The notes: generated from the letters alone by a model not told the origin. A stretch of 20,806 nucleotides of DNA from JAIRTY01 sp050257395 (GCA_050257395.1 JBLMWU010000019.1:1-20806); one strand, 5' to 3'. Numbered from the stretch's first letter, positions 7,597-15,651 are shown. Program-made: numbers and translations.

Positions 7597-8991
7597 GTGA
7601 GCCAGCCACCTGCACACATCGCGATCCTCGGGGGCGGCCCGGGGGGTTACGAGGCCGCCCTGGTCGCGGCCCAGCTCGGGGCCCGCGTCACCGTCGTCGA
7701 CTCCGACGGGCTCGGCGGGGCCTGCGTGCTGACCGACTGCGTGCCGTCCAAGACCCTGATCGCCACGTCGGAGACCATGGCGCTGATGCGCGGGTCGGCT
7801 GGCCTGGGCATCCGGATCGAGGGGCACGAGCGGTGGGGCGGGCCGGCCGGCCCGGTCACCGTGGATGCGCCGCGGCTGCACGGCCGGGTCAAGGCGCTGG
7901 CCCAGGCGCAGTCCGCGGACGTGGCGGCGCGGCTCGCCGCCGAGGGCGTGACGGTGATCACCGGGCGGGGGCGGCTGGCGGGCGCGCACACGGTCACCGT
8001 GGACGGCCGGGACATCAACGCGGACGTGGTGCTGATCGCCACCGGCGGGGTGCCCCGGGTGCTGCCCGGCGCGGAGCCGGACGGCGAGCGGATCCTGTCC
8101 TGGCGGCAGCTGTACGACCTGGCCGAGCTGCCGCCGGAGCTGATCGTGGTCGGCTCCGGGGTGACCGGGGCCGAGTTCGCCAGCGCCTACCAGGCGCTCG
8201 GGTCGCACGTGACCCTGGTGTCCTCCCGTGAGCACGTGCTGCCGCACGAGGACCCGGACGCGGCCATGGTGGTGGAGGACGTGTTCCGGCGGCGGGGGAT
8301 GACCGTGCTGGGCCGGTCCCGGGCCGCCGGGGTCGCGCGCAAGGGGGACCGGGTCATCGTCACCCTGGCCGACGGCCGGAGCGTGCACGGCTCGCACTGC
8401 CTGCTGACCGTCGGGCTGGAGCCGGCCACCCGCGGCCTGGGCCTGGCCGAGGCCGGGATCACCCTGGACGACCGCGGCTTCGTGCAGGTGGACAAAGTGT
8501 CCCGGACCTCCGCGCCCGGCGTCTACGCGGCCGGGGACTGCACTGGCGTGATGATGCTCGCGTCGGTGGCGGCGATGCAGGGCCGGATCGCCATGTGGCA
8601 CGCGCTCGGCGAGGCGGTGCAGCCGCTGCGGCTCGGCAACGTTGCCGCCACCATCTTCACCGAACCGGAGATCGCCACCGTCGGGGTGTCCCAGCTCGCG
8701 GTGGAGTCCGGCCAGGTGGACGCCGCCGTGGTGAAGCTGCCGCTGGCCACCAACGCGCGGGCCAAGATGCAGGGCTTCCGGGACGGGTTCGTGAAGCTGT
8801 TCGCCCGCCGCGGCAGCGGCATCGTGCTGGGCGGGGTGGTGGTGGCGCCGCGGGCCAGCGAGCTGATCCTCGCGGTGTCGCTGGCGGTGGAGCAGCTGCT
8901 GACCGTGGACCAGATGGCCCACACGTTCGCGGTGTACCCGTCGCTGTCGGGGAGCCTGACCGAGGCGGCCCGCCGGCTGATGACGCGCTGA
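7597..8991 (+). CDS. lpdA: Flavoprotein disulfide reductase / NAD(P)H-quinone reductase (LpdA, Rv3303c type)
   Basis: This is an FAD-dependent pyridine nucleotide-disulfide oxidoreductase of 464 residues. IAILGGGPGGYEAAL (8-22) binds FAD, IVVGSGVTGAEFAS (about 185-198) binds NAD(P)H, and GVYAAGDCTG is the second FAD motif. The C-terminal dimerisation domain reads HTFAVYPSLSGSLTE, where true lipoamide dehydrogenases have HAHPTLSE. The catalytic His and Glu are therefore replaced by Tyr447 and Gly452, as in Mycobacterium tuberculosis LpdA (Rv3303c), a quinone reductase rather than a lipoamide dehydrogenase. Unlike Rv3303c, which is known to lack one redox Cys, both cysteines are present here (C43 and C48 in GGACVLTDCVPSKT) at canonical spacing. 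The likely role is NAD(P)H-dependent quinone or disulfide reduction. It is monocistronic by context. Confidence 0.82.
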   Translation: MSQPPAHIAILGGGPGGYEAALVAAQLGARVTVVDSDGLGGACVLTDCVPSKTLIATSETMALMRGSAGLGIRIEGHERWGGPAGPVTVDAPRLHGRVKALAQAQSADVAARLAAEGVTVITGRGRLAGAHTVTVDGRDINADVVLIATGGVPRVLPGAEPDGERILSWRQLYDLAELPPELIVVGSGVTGAEFASAYQALGSHVTLVSSREHVLPHEDPDAAMVVEDVFRRRGMTVLGRSRAAGVARKGDRVIVTLADGRSVHGSHCLLTVGLEPATRGLGLAEAGITLDDRGFVQVDKVSRTSAPGVYAAGDCTGVMMLASVAAMQGRIAMWHALGEAVQPLRLGNVAATIFTEPEIATVGVSQLAVESGQVDAAVVKLPLATNARAKMQGFRDGFVKLFARRGSGIVLGGVVVAPRASELILAVSLAVEQLLTVDQMAHTFAVYPSLSGSLTEAARRLMTR

Positions 8992-8993
8992 CG

Positions 8994-9011
8994 GGCCCGC
9001 CGCGGCGGGCC
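8994..9011. terminator. Bidirectional terminator palindrome
   Basis: GGCCCGCCGCGGCGGGCC is a perfect 18-bp palindrome three bases after the reductase stop. It lies between convergent genes (the minus-strand neighbour stops at 9027), so it could end transcription from both sides. Confidence 0.5.
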
Positions 9012-9026
9012 GGGGCGGGCCGGCGG

Positions 9027-9389
9027 TCAGTGCGTGGGCCGGCCCAGGTCCGGGTCCTTGGGCACCGGCAGGCCGTGCTGGCGCAGCCGGGCGGCCCGGA
9101 TGTCGTCGGCGTACAGGGCGACTGTGGAGACGCTGCCCAGCAGGATGAGCACCACCATCATCACGCTGACCCAGACCGGTGCGGGCAGGAACACGGCCAG
9201 CACCACCACCAGCACCGCGCACACCGGGATGATGACCACCAGATGCCGGACCACCGTCCGCCACCGCCAGCCCGCGTCGGTCAGCTCGTGCCGGACCCAG
9301 TGGATGTTCTTCTCCGGCAGCCGGAAGCCGAACGCGAAGCGCAGCCAGCCGAGCGGACCCGGGTCACCGGGCAGCCGGGCTTTGCGCAC
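9027..9389 (-). CDS. DUF5313 family membrane protein
   Basis: This is a 120-residue small membrane protein. The N-terminal part, LGWLRFAFGFRLPEKNIHWVRHELT (split over residues 13-37), and the ending ADDIRAARLRQHGLP match the DUF5313 family found in actinobacteria. Two adjacent hydrophobic segments (about residues 48-68 and 72-92) form a helical hairpin, with both termini probably cytoplasmic. The function is unknown. Its start lies four bases after the stop of the carboxylase alpha gene on the same strand, so the two are probably co-transcribed. A role tied to the acyl-CoA carboxylase is only inferred from that spacing. Confidence 0.7.
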   Translation of the reverse strand: MRKARLPGDPGPLGWLRFAFGFRLPEKNIHWVRHELTDAGWRWRTVVRHLVVIIPVCAVLVVVLAVFLPAPVWVSVMMVVLILLGSVSTVALYADDIRAARLRQHGLPVPKDPDLGRPTH

Positions 9390-9393
9390 ACCT

Positions 9394-11145
9394 TCAGTCT
9401 TTCAGGTGGCAGATCACGGTGCCAGCGGGGACCGTGCGGCCCACCTCCACCGCCAGCCCGGTGACCGTCCCGTCCTTGTGCGCGGTCAGCGGCTGCTCCA
9501 TCTTCATGGCCTCCAGCACCACGACCGGGTCGCCCGCCGACACCCGCTGGCCCTCCTCGGCCAGGATCTTGACGATCGTGCCCTGCATCGGGCTGGTGAG
9601 CGTGTCACCGCCGCCCCCGGCCGCCGCGTGCCGGGACCGGCGGCCCTGGCCGGCCGGCTTCCGCGCGGCCGCCGCGGGCGCGGCGGCGAGGCCCAGCCCG
9701 GCGGGCAGGACCACCTCCAGCCGCTTGCCGCCGACCTCCACGGTGATCCGCTCCCGGCCGGCCTCCCCGTCCCCGCCGGGGGCGGCGTCCTTCACGTACG
9801 GCGGCACCCCGGCGAACTCGCTCTCGATCCAGAGCGTGTACACCGAGAACGGCTCGCTCGTGAACGCCGGGTCGCGGACGACCGCCCGGTGGAAGGGCAG
9901 CACCGTCGGCATGCCGCCGACGTCGAACTCGTCCAGCGCCCGGCGGGAGCGCTCCAGCGCGTGCTCCCGGCTGGCCCCGGTGACGATGAGCTTGGCCAGC
10001 AGCGAGTCGTAGAAGCGGGGGACGGTCATCCCCTCCGCGTATCCCGCGTCGACCCGGACACCCGGCCCGGAGGGCGCCCGCCACCGGGTGATCGTCCCGG
10101 GCGCGGGCAGGAACTTGCGCCCCGGGTCCTCGGCGTTGATCCGGAACTCGATGGAGTGGCCGCGCAGCACCGGGTCGCCGTACCCGAGCTCCTGCCCGTC
10201 GGCGATCCGGAACATCTCCCGGACCAGGTCCAGGCCGGAGACCTCCTCCGAGACCGGGTGCTCCACCTGCAGCCGGGTGTTGACCTCCAGGAACGACACG
10301 GTGCCGTCGGTCCCGATGAGGAACTCGCAGGTGCCCGCGCCGGTGTAGCCGGCTTCCCGCAGGATCGCCTTGGACGACTCGTACAGGATGGCGGTCTGCG
10401 TCTCGGTGAGGAACGGGGCCGGGGCCTCCTCCACCAGCTTCTGGTGCCGCCGCTGCAGTGAGCAGTCGCGGGTGGACACCACCACCACGTTGCCGTGCGC
10501 GTCCGCCAGGCACTGGGTCTCCACGTGCCGGGGCCGGTCCAGGTAGCGCTCGAGGAAGCACTCGCCGCGGCCGAACGCGGCCACCGCCTCCCGGACCGCC
10601 GACTCGTACAGGCTGGCGATCTGGTCCGGGGAGCGGACCACCTTCAGCCCGCGCCCGCCGCCGCCGTAGGCGGCCTTGATGGCGATGGGCAGGCCGTGCC
10701 GGGCGGCGAAGGCATCCACCTCGTCCACGGAGCCGACCGGGCTGTCCGTGCCGGGGGCCATGGGCGCGCCGACCCGGGCGGCGATCTTGCGGGCCGCCAC
10801 CTTGTCCCCGAGCGCGTCGATGGCCGCGGGCGGCGGCCCGATCCAGGTCAGCCCGGCGTCGATGACGGCCCGGGCGAAGTCCGCGTTCTCGGCGAGGAAA
10901 CCGTACCCGGGGTGGACCGCGTCGGCGCCGGACTCCGCGGCCGCCGCGAGGATCTTGTCGATGCGCAGGTAGCTGTCGGCGGCTGACTCCCCGCCGAGCG
11001 CGTAGGCCTCGCCGGCCATGGTGACGTGGACCGCGTCGAGGTCTGGCTCCGCGTACACGGCGACGCTGGCGAGCCCGGCGTCCCGGCATGCTCGCGCGAT
11101 GCGGACGGCGATCTCGCCCCGGTTCGCGATGAGAACCTTGCGCAC
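9394..11145 (-). CDS. accA: Acyl-CoA carboxylase alpha chain (biotin carboxylase + BCCP)
   Basis: This 583-residue chain charges biotin with CO2 at the expense of ATP and carries it to a carboxyltransferase beta chain, making malonyl- or methylmalonyl-CoA. Domains in order: biotin carboxylase N-domain (KVLIANRGEIAVRIARAC, 3-20); ATP-grasp with the glycine-rich loop YGGGGRGLKVV and CSLQRRHQKLVEEAP; FLEVNTRLQVEHPVSEE; biotin carboxylase C-domain to about 440; and a biotinyl domain from about 512 with VVLEAMKMEQP, where K548 takes biotin. GTG 11145 has GAGGAGG five bases upstream. It is probably co-transcribed with the DUF5313 gene. AccE, a subunit of such complexes, is encoded far downstream at 20057-20350; no beta chain is in the window. 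Confidence 0.95.
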   Translation of the reverse strand: MRKVLIANRGEIAVRIARACRDAGLASVAVYAEPDLDAVHVTMAGEAYALGGESAADSYLRIDKILAAAAESGADAVHPGYGFLAENADFARAVIDAGLTWIGPPPAAIDALGDKVAARKIAARVGAPMAPGTDSPVGSVDEVDAFAARHGLPIAIKAAYGGGGRGLKVVRSPDQIASLYESAVREAVAAFGRGECFLERYLDRPRHVETQCLADAHGNVVVVSTRDCSLQRRHQKLVEEAPAPFLTETQTAILYESSKAILREAGYTGAGTCEFLIGTDGTVSFLEVNTRLQVEHPVSEEVSGLDLVREMFRIADGQELGYGDPVLRGHSIEFRINAEDPGRKFLPAPGTITRWRAPSGPGVRVDAGYAEGMTVPRFYDSLLAKLIVTGASREHALERSRRALDEFDVGGMPTVLPFHRAVVRDPAFTSEPFSVYTLWIESEFAGVPPYVKDAAPGGDGEAGRERITVEVGGKRLEVVLPAGLGLAAAPAAAARKPAGQGRRSRHAAAGGGGDTLTSPMQGTIVKILAEEGQRVSAGDPVVVLEAMKMEQPLTAHKDGTVTGLAVEVGRTVPAGTVICHLKD

Positions 11146-11170
11146 TAAACCCTCCTCGTAGCTGCCGGTG

Positions 11171-11176
11171 AGTCTA
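11171..11176 (-). promoter_or_regulatory. Possible -10 element of the accA gene
   Basis: TAGACT on the minus strand lies 25 bases before GTG 11145. It would give a roughly 19-base leader that includes the GAGGAGG ribosome site. No good -35 hexamer is seen 16-19 bases further upstream. Confidence 0.35.
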
Positions 11177-11256
11177 GGTGAGCGCGCAGCGGCGGGTGAG
11201 GACGGGCCTCAGGCGGCGGCGCGGCCCGCAAGGGCAGGTGCCCTGACCGTGCCGGG

Positions 11257-11331
11257 TCACACACGGCTGATGCGGAGTTCGTGGGCTGCGCCCCGGTTCA
11301 GCGCGCGGGTGCTCAGCACCGGTGCGGTCAT
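11257..11331 (-). pseudogene. Short ORF, possible 5' remnant of a winged-helix (AlkZ-like) gene
   Basis: ATG 11331 has an excellent ribosome site (AGGAGG, six bases upstream) but opens only 24 codons before TGA. The first residues, MTAPVLSTRALNRG, resemble the N-terminus of winged-helix DNA-binding proteins of the AlkZ/YcaQ group, which typically begin with an LSTRALNR-like sequence. After that the similarity stops. The start lies just downstream of the truncated epoxide hydrolase on the same strand, so it would have been the next gene in that operon. The family match rests on about ten residues from memory; it could instead be an unrelated small protein. Confidence 0.33.
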
Positions 11332-11353
11332 CGCCTTCCTCCTGCCTGCCCGG

Positions 11354-12147
11354 TCAGGCCAGGGTAAGGAAGAACCGCCGGATGTCATCGGCCAGCACGC
11401 CGGTCGCCTCGTGCGCCGCGTAGTGCCCGGCCGCGTCCCGCTGCCCGGGGATGCCCTGGCCGTACGAGTGCCAGCTGACGATGTTCGCGTGGTCCCGCTC
11501 GGCGAAGGCGCGGATGGACTGGAAGTCGCCCGCGAACATCGCCAGCCCGGTGGGCACGGTCGTCGGCCCGGCCGGCGGCGCTTCCGCGTGCGCGTCCTCG
11601 TAGTAGAAGCGGATCGCCGACGCCGCGGTGCCGGTGAGCCAGTAGAGAGCCACGTTGGCCAGGATGAAGTCCTCGTCCAGGGTCTCGCCGAACAGCTGGG
11701 CGTGCCAGCCGAGCAGCCCGGCGGGGGAGTCGGCCAGCGCGAACGCCAGCGTCTGCGGCTGCTGGCTCTGCACCACGTTGAACGAGAACTTGTGGTCGTA
11801 GAACCACTGCAGGTGCGCCAGCGCGGCCTGGTCGGCCTCGCTGAGCCCCTCGAACTCGGCCGGGTCGCCGGACGGGAAGGAGAACAGCTGGGTGACGTGC
11901 ACCCCGATGACGTGCTCGGAGTCCACCCGGCCGACCTCCAGCGAGACCATCGAGCCCGCGTCGTTGCCCACCGCGCCGTAGCGCTGGTAGCCGAGACGGC
12001 GCATCAGCTCCGCCCAGGCGCGGGCGGTGCGGTAGCGGTTCCAGCCCGGGCTGCGGGTCGGGCCGGAGAACCCGAATCCCGGCAGCGAGGGGATCACCAG
12101 GTCGAACGCGGGCTGGTCCGGCCCTGGCGGGGCGGTCAGCGGGCCGC
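11354..12147 (-). pseudogene. Epoxide hydrolase, 5'-truncated
   Basis: This is an alpha/beta-hydrolase of the microsomal-type epoxide hydrolase family, missing its N-terminal third. Recognisable sequence starts at GPLTAPPGPDQPAFDLVIPS (about 12145 downward) and runs through LPGFGFSGPT to the C-terminus. From the only usable start (GTG 12097) there are 247 residues, against roughly 380 for intact enzymes. The nucleophile (D46 in VGNDAGSM), the MFAGDFQSIR segment and the final His (H225 in AAGHYAAHE) remain. The EHN lid domain and the HGWPG oxyanion loop are absent, and the frame meets a TGA at about 12188-12190. No ribosome site precedes GTG 12097. It is almost certainly inactive. The 5' end abuts the divergent TetR-type gene, whose start is also missing. 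Confidence 0.75.
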
Positions 12148-12154
12148 GGCCGCC

Positions 12155-12766
12155 CTGCCGGGCCGGCGCGGCCAGGCGGCTCGCAACGATTCACTGATCC
12201 TGCGGGCGGCCCGGGAGGTGTTCCTGGCCGACCCGAAGGCGCCCATCGCCGCGGTAGCCGAGCGGGCCGGGGTGGGCATCAGCGCGCTCTACCGCCGGTA
12301 CCCGGGCAAGGAGGACCTGCTGCGCCGCCTGTGCCACGACGGGCTGCTGGAGTTCATCGCGCTGGCGGAGGCGGCGGGGGGCGAGCGGGATCCCTGGCAG
12401 GCCCTCTGCCGGTTCCTGCGGGCCGTGGTGGACGCGGACGTCCACTCACTGACCGTCCACCTGGCAGGCACCTTCGCCCCCACCCCGCAGATGGAAGCGG
12501 ATGCGGTCCGGGCGAACGAGCTCGCCCTCGCCCTGCTGGGCCGGGCCCGCTCCGCCGGGCGCGTTCGCCCGGACTTCGCCGACGGCGACCTCACCCTGCT
12601 GCTGGAGGCGTGCGCCGCGATCCGGGTCCCGGACCCGGAACGGACCCGCGAGCTGCGCCGGCGCCAGCTTGCCCTCATCCAGGCCGGCATGCTGGCCAGC
12701 GGCGGCCCGGAGCTCCAGGGCCCGCCGCCCACCCCCATCGAGGTGAACTGGCGCTGGCGCCGCTAG
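12155..12766 (+). pseudogene. TetR-family regulator lacking a usable start codon
   Basis: The helix-turn-helix domain is intact: ARNDSLILRAAREVF, then IAAVAERAGVGISALYRRYP with KEDLL, as in regulators that sit beside oxidoreductase or hydrolase genes. The ligand domain runs to the stop at 12764-12766, giving about 200 residues. Similarity to the family begins at RRGQAARND (from about 12164), where a start codon would be expected within a few codons. The frame there has no ATG, GTG or TTG; the nearest near-cognate codon is CTG 12155, without a ribosome site. The frame stays open much further upstream only because it is antisense to the epoxide hydrolase. It therefore looks 5'-truncated and silent, unless CTG initiation or a fused message rescues it. 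Confidence 0.65.
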
Positions 12767-12782
12767 GCCGGGCCGGGGCCGG

Positions 12783-13292
12783 TCACCCGGGCAGGGCGCC
12801 CTCGTGGCGCAGCAGCCAGGCCTTGCGGTCCAGGCCGTAGTAGTAGCCGCAGAGGCTGCCGTCGGAGCGGAGCACCCGGTGGCAGGGGATCATCGGGGCG
12901 ACCAGGTTGGCGGCGCAGGCGGCGCCCGCGGCGCGGACCGCCCGCGGGTTGCCGGCCCGGCGGGCCAGCTCGGTGTAGCTGATGGAGGTGCCCGGCGGCA
13001 CGGCCCGCAGCTCCGCCCACAGCCGCTCGCGGCCCGGGGTGGACGGCTGGCGGACCGGCAGCGCGTCCAGCGCGGCCAGGTCGCCGTCGAAGTAGTCGCG
13101 GACCCGCTTGGCGGCCCAGGCCAGCTCGCCGGGGAGCAGGGGGAGCGGCCGCAGCGAGCGGTGCAGGCGCCGGTGCAGGTCCGCCGGGTCGGCGGTGAAG
13201 CCCGCGCCGGCCAGCATGTCCTGGTGCGACAGCAGGCTGAGCGGGCCGATCGGGGTGGCGACGGTGGCGGCGATGATGGCGGGCGCGGGCAT
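12783..13292 (-). CDS. ogt: Methylated-DNA--protein-cysteine methyltransferase
   Basis: This suicide repair protein moves the alkyl group from O6-alkylguanine in DNA to its own cysteine. It has 169 residues, normal for Ogt. The active site PCHRV (C137) and the preceding helix-turn-helix segment (SYTELARRAGNPRAVRAAGAA) are clear. ATG 13292 is chosen because AGGAG lies seven bases upstream; GTG 13298 overlaps the upstream stop but has no room for a ribosome site. It starts two bases after the Ada-AlkA stop, so it is coupled to that gene. It is convergent with the TetR-type gene at 16 bases. Confidence 0.92.
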   Translation of the reverse strand: MPAPAIIAATVATPIGPLSLLSHQDMLAGAGFTADPADLHRRLHRSLRPLPLLPGELAWAAKRVRDYFDGDLAALDALPVRQPSTPGRERLWAELRAVPPGTSISYTELARRAGNPRAVRAAGAACAANLVAPMIPCHRVLRSDGSLCGYYYGLDRKAWLLRHEGALPG

Positions 13293-13294
13293 GG

Positions 13295-14809
13295 TCACTC
13301 TCCTGCGGCGGCGGCGAGGGCGGGTTCGCGGGCGGCCGGCCGCGCCGCGGCCGCGGGCACGGCGGGCGCGGGCAGCTGCCACAGGTGCAGCGCGGCGTAG
13401 GCGCGCCAGGGCCGCCAGCGCTCCGCGCGGGCGGGACCGCTGCCGAGCCGGCCCAGCGCCCGGCGCAGGCCCAGGTCGGCGGCGGGGAAGGCGTCCGGGT
13501 CGGCCACCGCCCGCATGAGCACGTAGCTGACGGTCCACGGCCCGACGCCGGGCAGCTCGCCGAGCCGGGCGGCGGTTTCCTGAGGGTCGGCCCCGGGGTC
13601 GAGGCAGAGCCGCCCGCTGGCCACCGCGCTGGCCAGCGCCCGCAGCGTGGCCTGGCGGGCGCCGGTGAGGCCGAGGCCGGACAGGTCGGCCCCGGCGAGC
13701 CCGTCCGGCCGCGGGAACAGCAGGTGCGGGCCGTCCGGCCCGGCCGGGGCCGCCAGGTCCAGCGGGGTGCCGTGGCGGGCGGCGATCCGGCCGGCGAACG
13801 TCCGCGCGGCGGCGACGGACACCTGCTGCCCGAGCACCGCCCGGACCGCGAGCTCGAACCCGTCGTAGGCGCCGGGGACGCGCAGCCCGGGCCGGGCCGC
13901 CACCAGCGGCGCCAGCACCTCGTCGGCGCTGAGGGCGGCGGCGATGGCGTGCGGGTCGGCGTCCAGGTCGAGCAGCTGCCGGCAGCGGGACACCAGCTGG
14001 CCCACGCCGCGCAGCCCGCCGAGCCGGGCCCGCAGCAGCACCTGGCCGGACGGCTGGGCCGGCACCTCCAGCTCGATCAGGCCCGGCCCGCCGGGCGTGT
14101 GCACGGTCCGGGTGTAGCGGTGCCCGCTGACCTGCTCCACCCCGGGGATGGCCCGGGCGGCCAGGAACGCCAGCAGCGCCGGGCCGTCGAACGGCTCGCG
14201 GCAGGCCAGCCGGAGCGACAGCCAGGCGCTGTCCGGGCTGGCGAGGTGCCGCATCCGCGAGCGCACCGCGGTGGGCGGCTGGCGGTAGGTCTGCTGGAAG
14301 CTGGCGTTGAACTGGCGGACGCTGGAGTAGCCGCTGGCGAACGCGACCTCGGTGACCGGCATGTCCGTCTCGGCCAGCAGCCGCCGCGCGGTCTGCAGCC
14401 GGGTGGTCCTGGCCAGCGCGAGCGGGGTGGTGCCCAGCTCCGCCAGCAGCAGCCGCCGCAGGTGCCGGTCGGTGACCGCGAGCCGCCGGGCCAGCCCGGC
14501 GACCCCGTGCTCGTCCACGTACCCGTCGGTGATCAGCTTGACGGCGCGGGCGGCCAGGTCGGCGCGGGCGTTCCAGTCCGGTGACCCGGGGCTGGTCTCG
14601 GGGCGGCAGCGGCGGCAGGCCCGGAACCCGGCCGCTTCGGCGGCGGCGGCGTGCGGGAAGTACCGCATGTTCTGCCGGGCCGGGGTGCGGGCCGGGCAGA
14701 TCGGCCGGCAGTATATGCCGGTGCTGGTCACGCCCGTGAAGAAGCGCCCGTCGAAGCGCGGGTCGCGGGCCAGCACCGCCCGGTAGCAGGTGTCGTCGTC
14801 GAGCCGCAT
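13295..14809 (-). CDS. Fused Ada-AraC-AlkA: methylation sensor, activator and 3-methyladenine glycosylase
   Basis: This 504-residue protein has three parts. The Ada N-domain contains a zinc-binding cysteine set, C34 and C38 (GIYCRPICPA) with C65 and C68 (CRRCRP); C34 matches the methylphosphotriester acceptor of Escherichia coli Ada. An AraC-type helix-turn-helix region follows (about 85-185, with TEVAFASGYSSVRQFNASF). The AlkA part has an N-domain (about 195-310) and an HhH-GPD glycosylase domain with LPGVGPWTVSYV (419-430) and catalytic D445 (PAADLGL). It should sense alkyl damage, become a transcription activator and excise alkylated bases. ATG 14809 encodes the canonical MRLDDDTCYRA start. 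Ogt follows directly, forming an adaptive-response unit. A nested inverted repeat lies just upstream. Confidence 0.93.
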   Translation of the reverse strand: MRLDDDTCYRAVLARDPRFDGRFFTGVTSTGIYCRPICPARTPARQNMRYFPHAAAAEAAGFRACRRCRPETSPGSPDWNARADLAARAVKLITDGYVDEHGVAGLARRLAVTDRHLRRLLLAELGTTPLALARTTRLQTARRLLAETDMPVTEVAFASGYSSVRQFNASFQQTYRQPPTAVRSRMRHLASPDSAWLSLRLACREPFDGPALLAFLAARAIPGVEQVSGHRYTRTVHTPGGPGLIELEVPAQPSGQVLLRARLGGLRGVGQLVSRCRQLLDLDADPHAIAAALSADEVLAPLVAARPGLRVPGAYDGFELAVRAVLGQQVSVAAARTFAGRIAARHGTPLDLAAPAGPDGPHLLFPRPDGLAGADLSGLGLTGARQATLRALASAVASGRLCLDPGADPQETAARLGELPGVGPWTVSYVLMRAVADPDAFPAADLGLRRALGRLGSGPARAERWRPWRAYAALHLWQLPAPAVPAAAARPAAREPALAAAAGE

Positions 14810-14812
14810 ACC

Positions 14813-14855
14813 CCGATTCAAGCCCAGGCAGCGCAGTGCTGCTGGCGGGAATCGG
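14813..14855. promoter_or_regulatory. Nested inverted repeat upstream of ada-alkA
   Basis: CCGATTC (14813-14819) and GAATCGG (14849-14855) are perfect inverted arms. Inside them lie GCAGC (14828-14832) and GCTGC (14838-14842). The lower arm overlaps TTGAAT (14821-14816, minus strand), a -10 candidate 6 bases before ATG 14809. It may be an Ada or repressor operator, or a terminator for gntR, whose stop is at 14859. Confidence 0.4.
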
Positions 14856-14858
14856 ACC

Positions 14859-15626
14859 TCACCGCCGGCCGGGGGCGCCGGCCAGGCTGTAGCCGGTGCG
14901 GGCGGCGAACGTGGCGGCCAGCGGGAACCGGTCGCCGCGGACCAGCACGTGCCGCCACTCCACCGGCCGTCCCCGCGCCCGGCCGATGCGGCGGATCGAG
15001 AACGCGGCCGCATCGGGCGGGGCGTCCAGCAGCCGCCGCTGGATGCCGGTCAGCGGCACCGCGTTGATGCGCTCCTCGCCGCTGTCGAGGCGGATCCCGG
15101 CCCGCCGGGCCAGCTCGGTGTACAGGCCCGCCCGGGTGAAGTCCGCGTCCAGCAGCGGCTCGGCCAGGGCCGCGGGCAGCCAGACCTGATCGATCGCCAG
15201 CGGCTGGTCGCCGGCCAGCCGGAGCCGGTCGAGGTAGACCAGCGGCACGGACTCCTCCAGGCCCAGCCGCGGCGCGATCACGCCGTCCGCCCGGATGCCG
15301 AACGTGCGCACCCGGCTCCGGATCGGCAGGCCCGCCGCCTCGACCCGGGCGAACAGGCTGTACAGGGCGCCCAGCGGCTGGTCGATCCCGGCGGGCGCGG
15401 CCACCTGCGACGGCCGGCCCCGGCTGCCGGTGACCACCCCGGCCGCGCGCAGCGGCCGCAGCGCCTGCCGCACGGTCTGCCGGCTGACCCGGTACTCGCT
15501 GGCCAGCGCCAGCTCGCTGGGGAACTCCGCGGTGAACTCCCGGGCGGTCACCCGGGCGGCGAGGTCGCGCTGCAGCTGCTGCCACAGCGGCACCGCCGCG
15601 CCGCGGTCCAGCTGCCTGGCGGTCAT
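14859..15626 (-). CDS. GntR/HutC-family regulator with UTRA ligand domain
   Basis: This 255-residue DNA-binding repressor or activator has a winged helix at about residues 8-75 (FPSELALASEYRVSRQTVRQ is the helix-turn-helix). The ligand-sensing UTRA domain covers about 95-250, with LVYLDRLRLAGDQPLAIDQVW and FSIRRIGRARGRPVEWRHV. ATG 15626 has GGAGA six bases upstream; longer frames run through the operator region and are unlikely. It is divergent from the sulfide-oxidation operon over 208 bases. Two copies of one palindrome lie in that gap, one over its own -10 box, so autorepression and control of the operon are likely. UTRA domains usually bind small metabolites; the ligand here is unknown. 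Confidence 0.88.
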   Translation of the reverse strand: MTARQLDRGAAVPLWQQLQRDLAARVTAREFTAEFPSELALASEYRVSRQTVRQALRPLRAAGVVTGSRGRPSQVAAPAGIDQPLGALYSLFARVEAAGLPIRSRVRTFGIRADGVIAPRLGLEESVPLVYLDRLRLAGDQPLAIDQVWLPAALAEPLLDADFTRAGLYTELARRAGIRLDSGEERINAVPLTGIQRRLLDAPPDAAAFSIRRIGRARGRPVEWRHVLVRGDRFPLAATFAARTGYSLAGAPGRR

Positions 15627-15651
15627 CTGCCGTCTCCGCTCGGTCCGGCTA

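Noticed and set aside
7384..9264. A 626-codon minus-strand frame opposite the flavoprotein reductase
   Set aside because: The composition is biased and the frame crosses the terminator palindrome at 8994-9011. The plus-strand gene is well supported.
11168..12154. N-terminal extension of the TetR-type frame far upstream
   Set aside because: This part is antisense to the epoxide hydrolase and encodes Arg/Val/Gly-rich sequence unlike any TetR protein; the frame is open only because of GC bias.
11257..12766. Transposon or insertion sequence as the cause of the broken genes
   Set aside because: I found no transposase-like frame, no terminal inverted repeats and no target duplication around the junction. 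A simple deletion explains it.
14818..15585. A 255-codon minus-strand frame within the GntR gene region
   Set aside because: It is the alternate frame of the GntR gene. The helix-turn-helix and UTRA signatures are in the frame ending at 14859.
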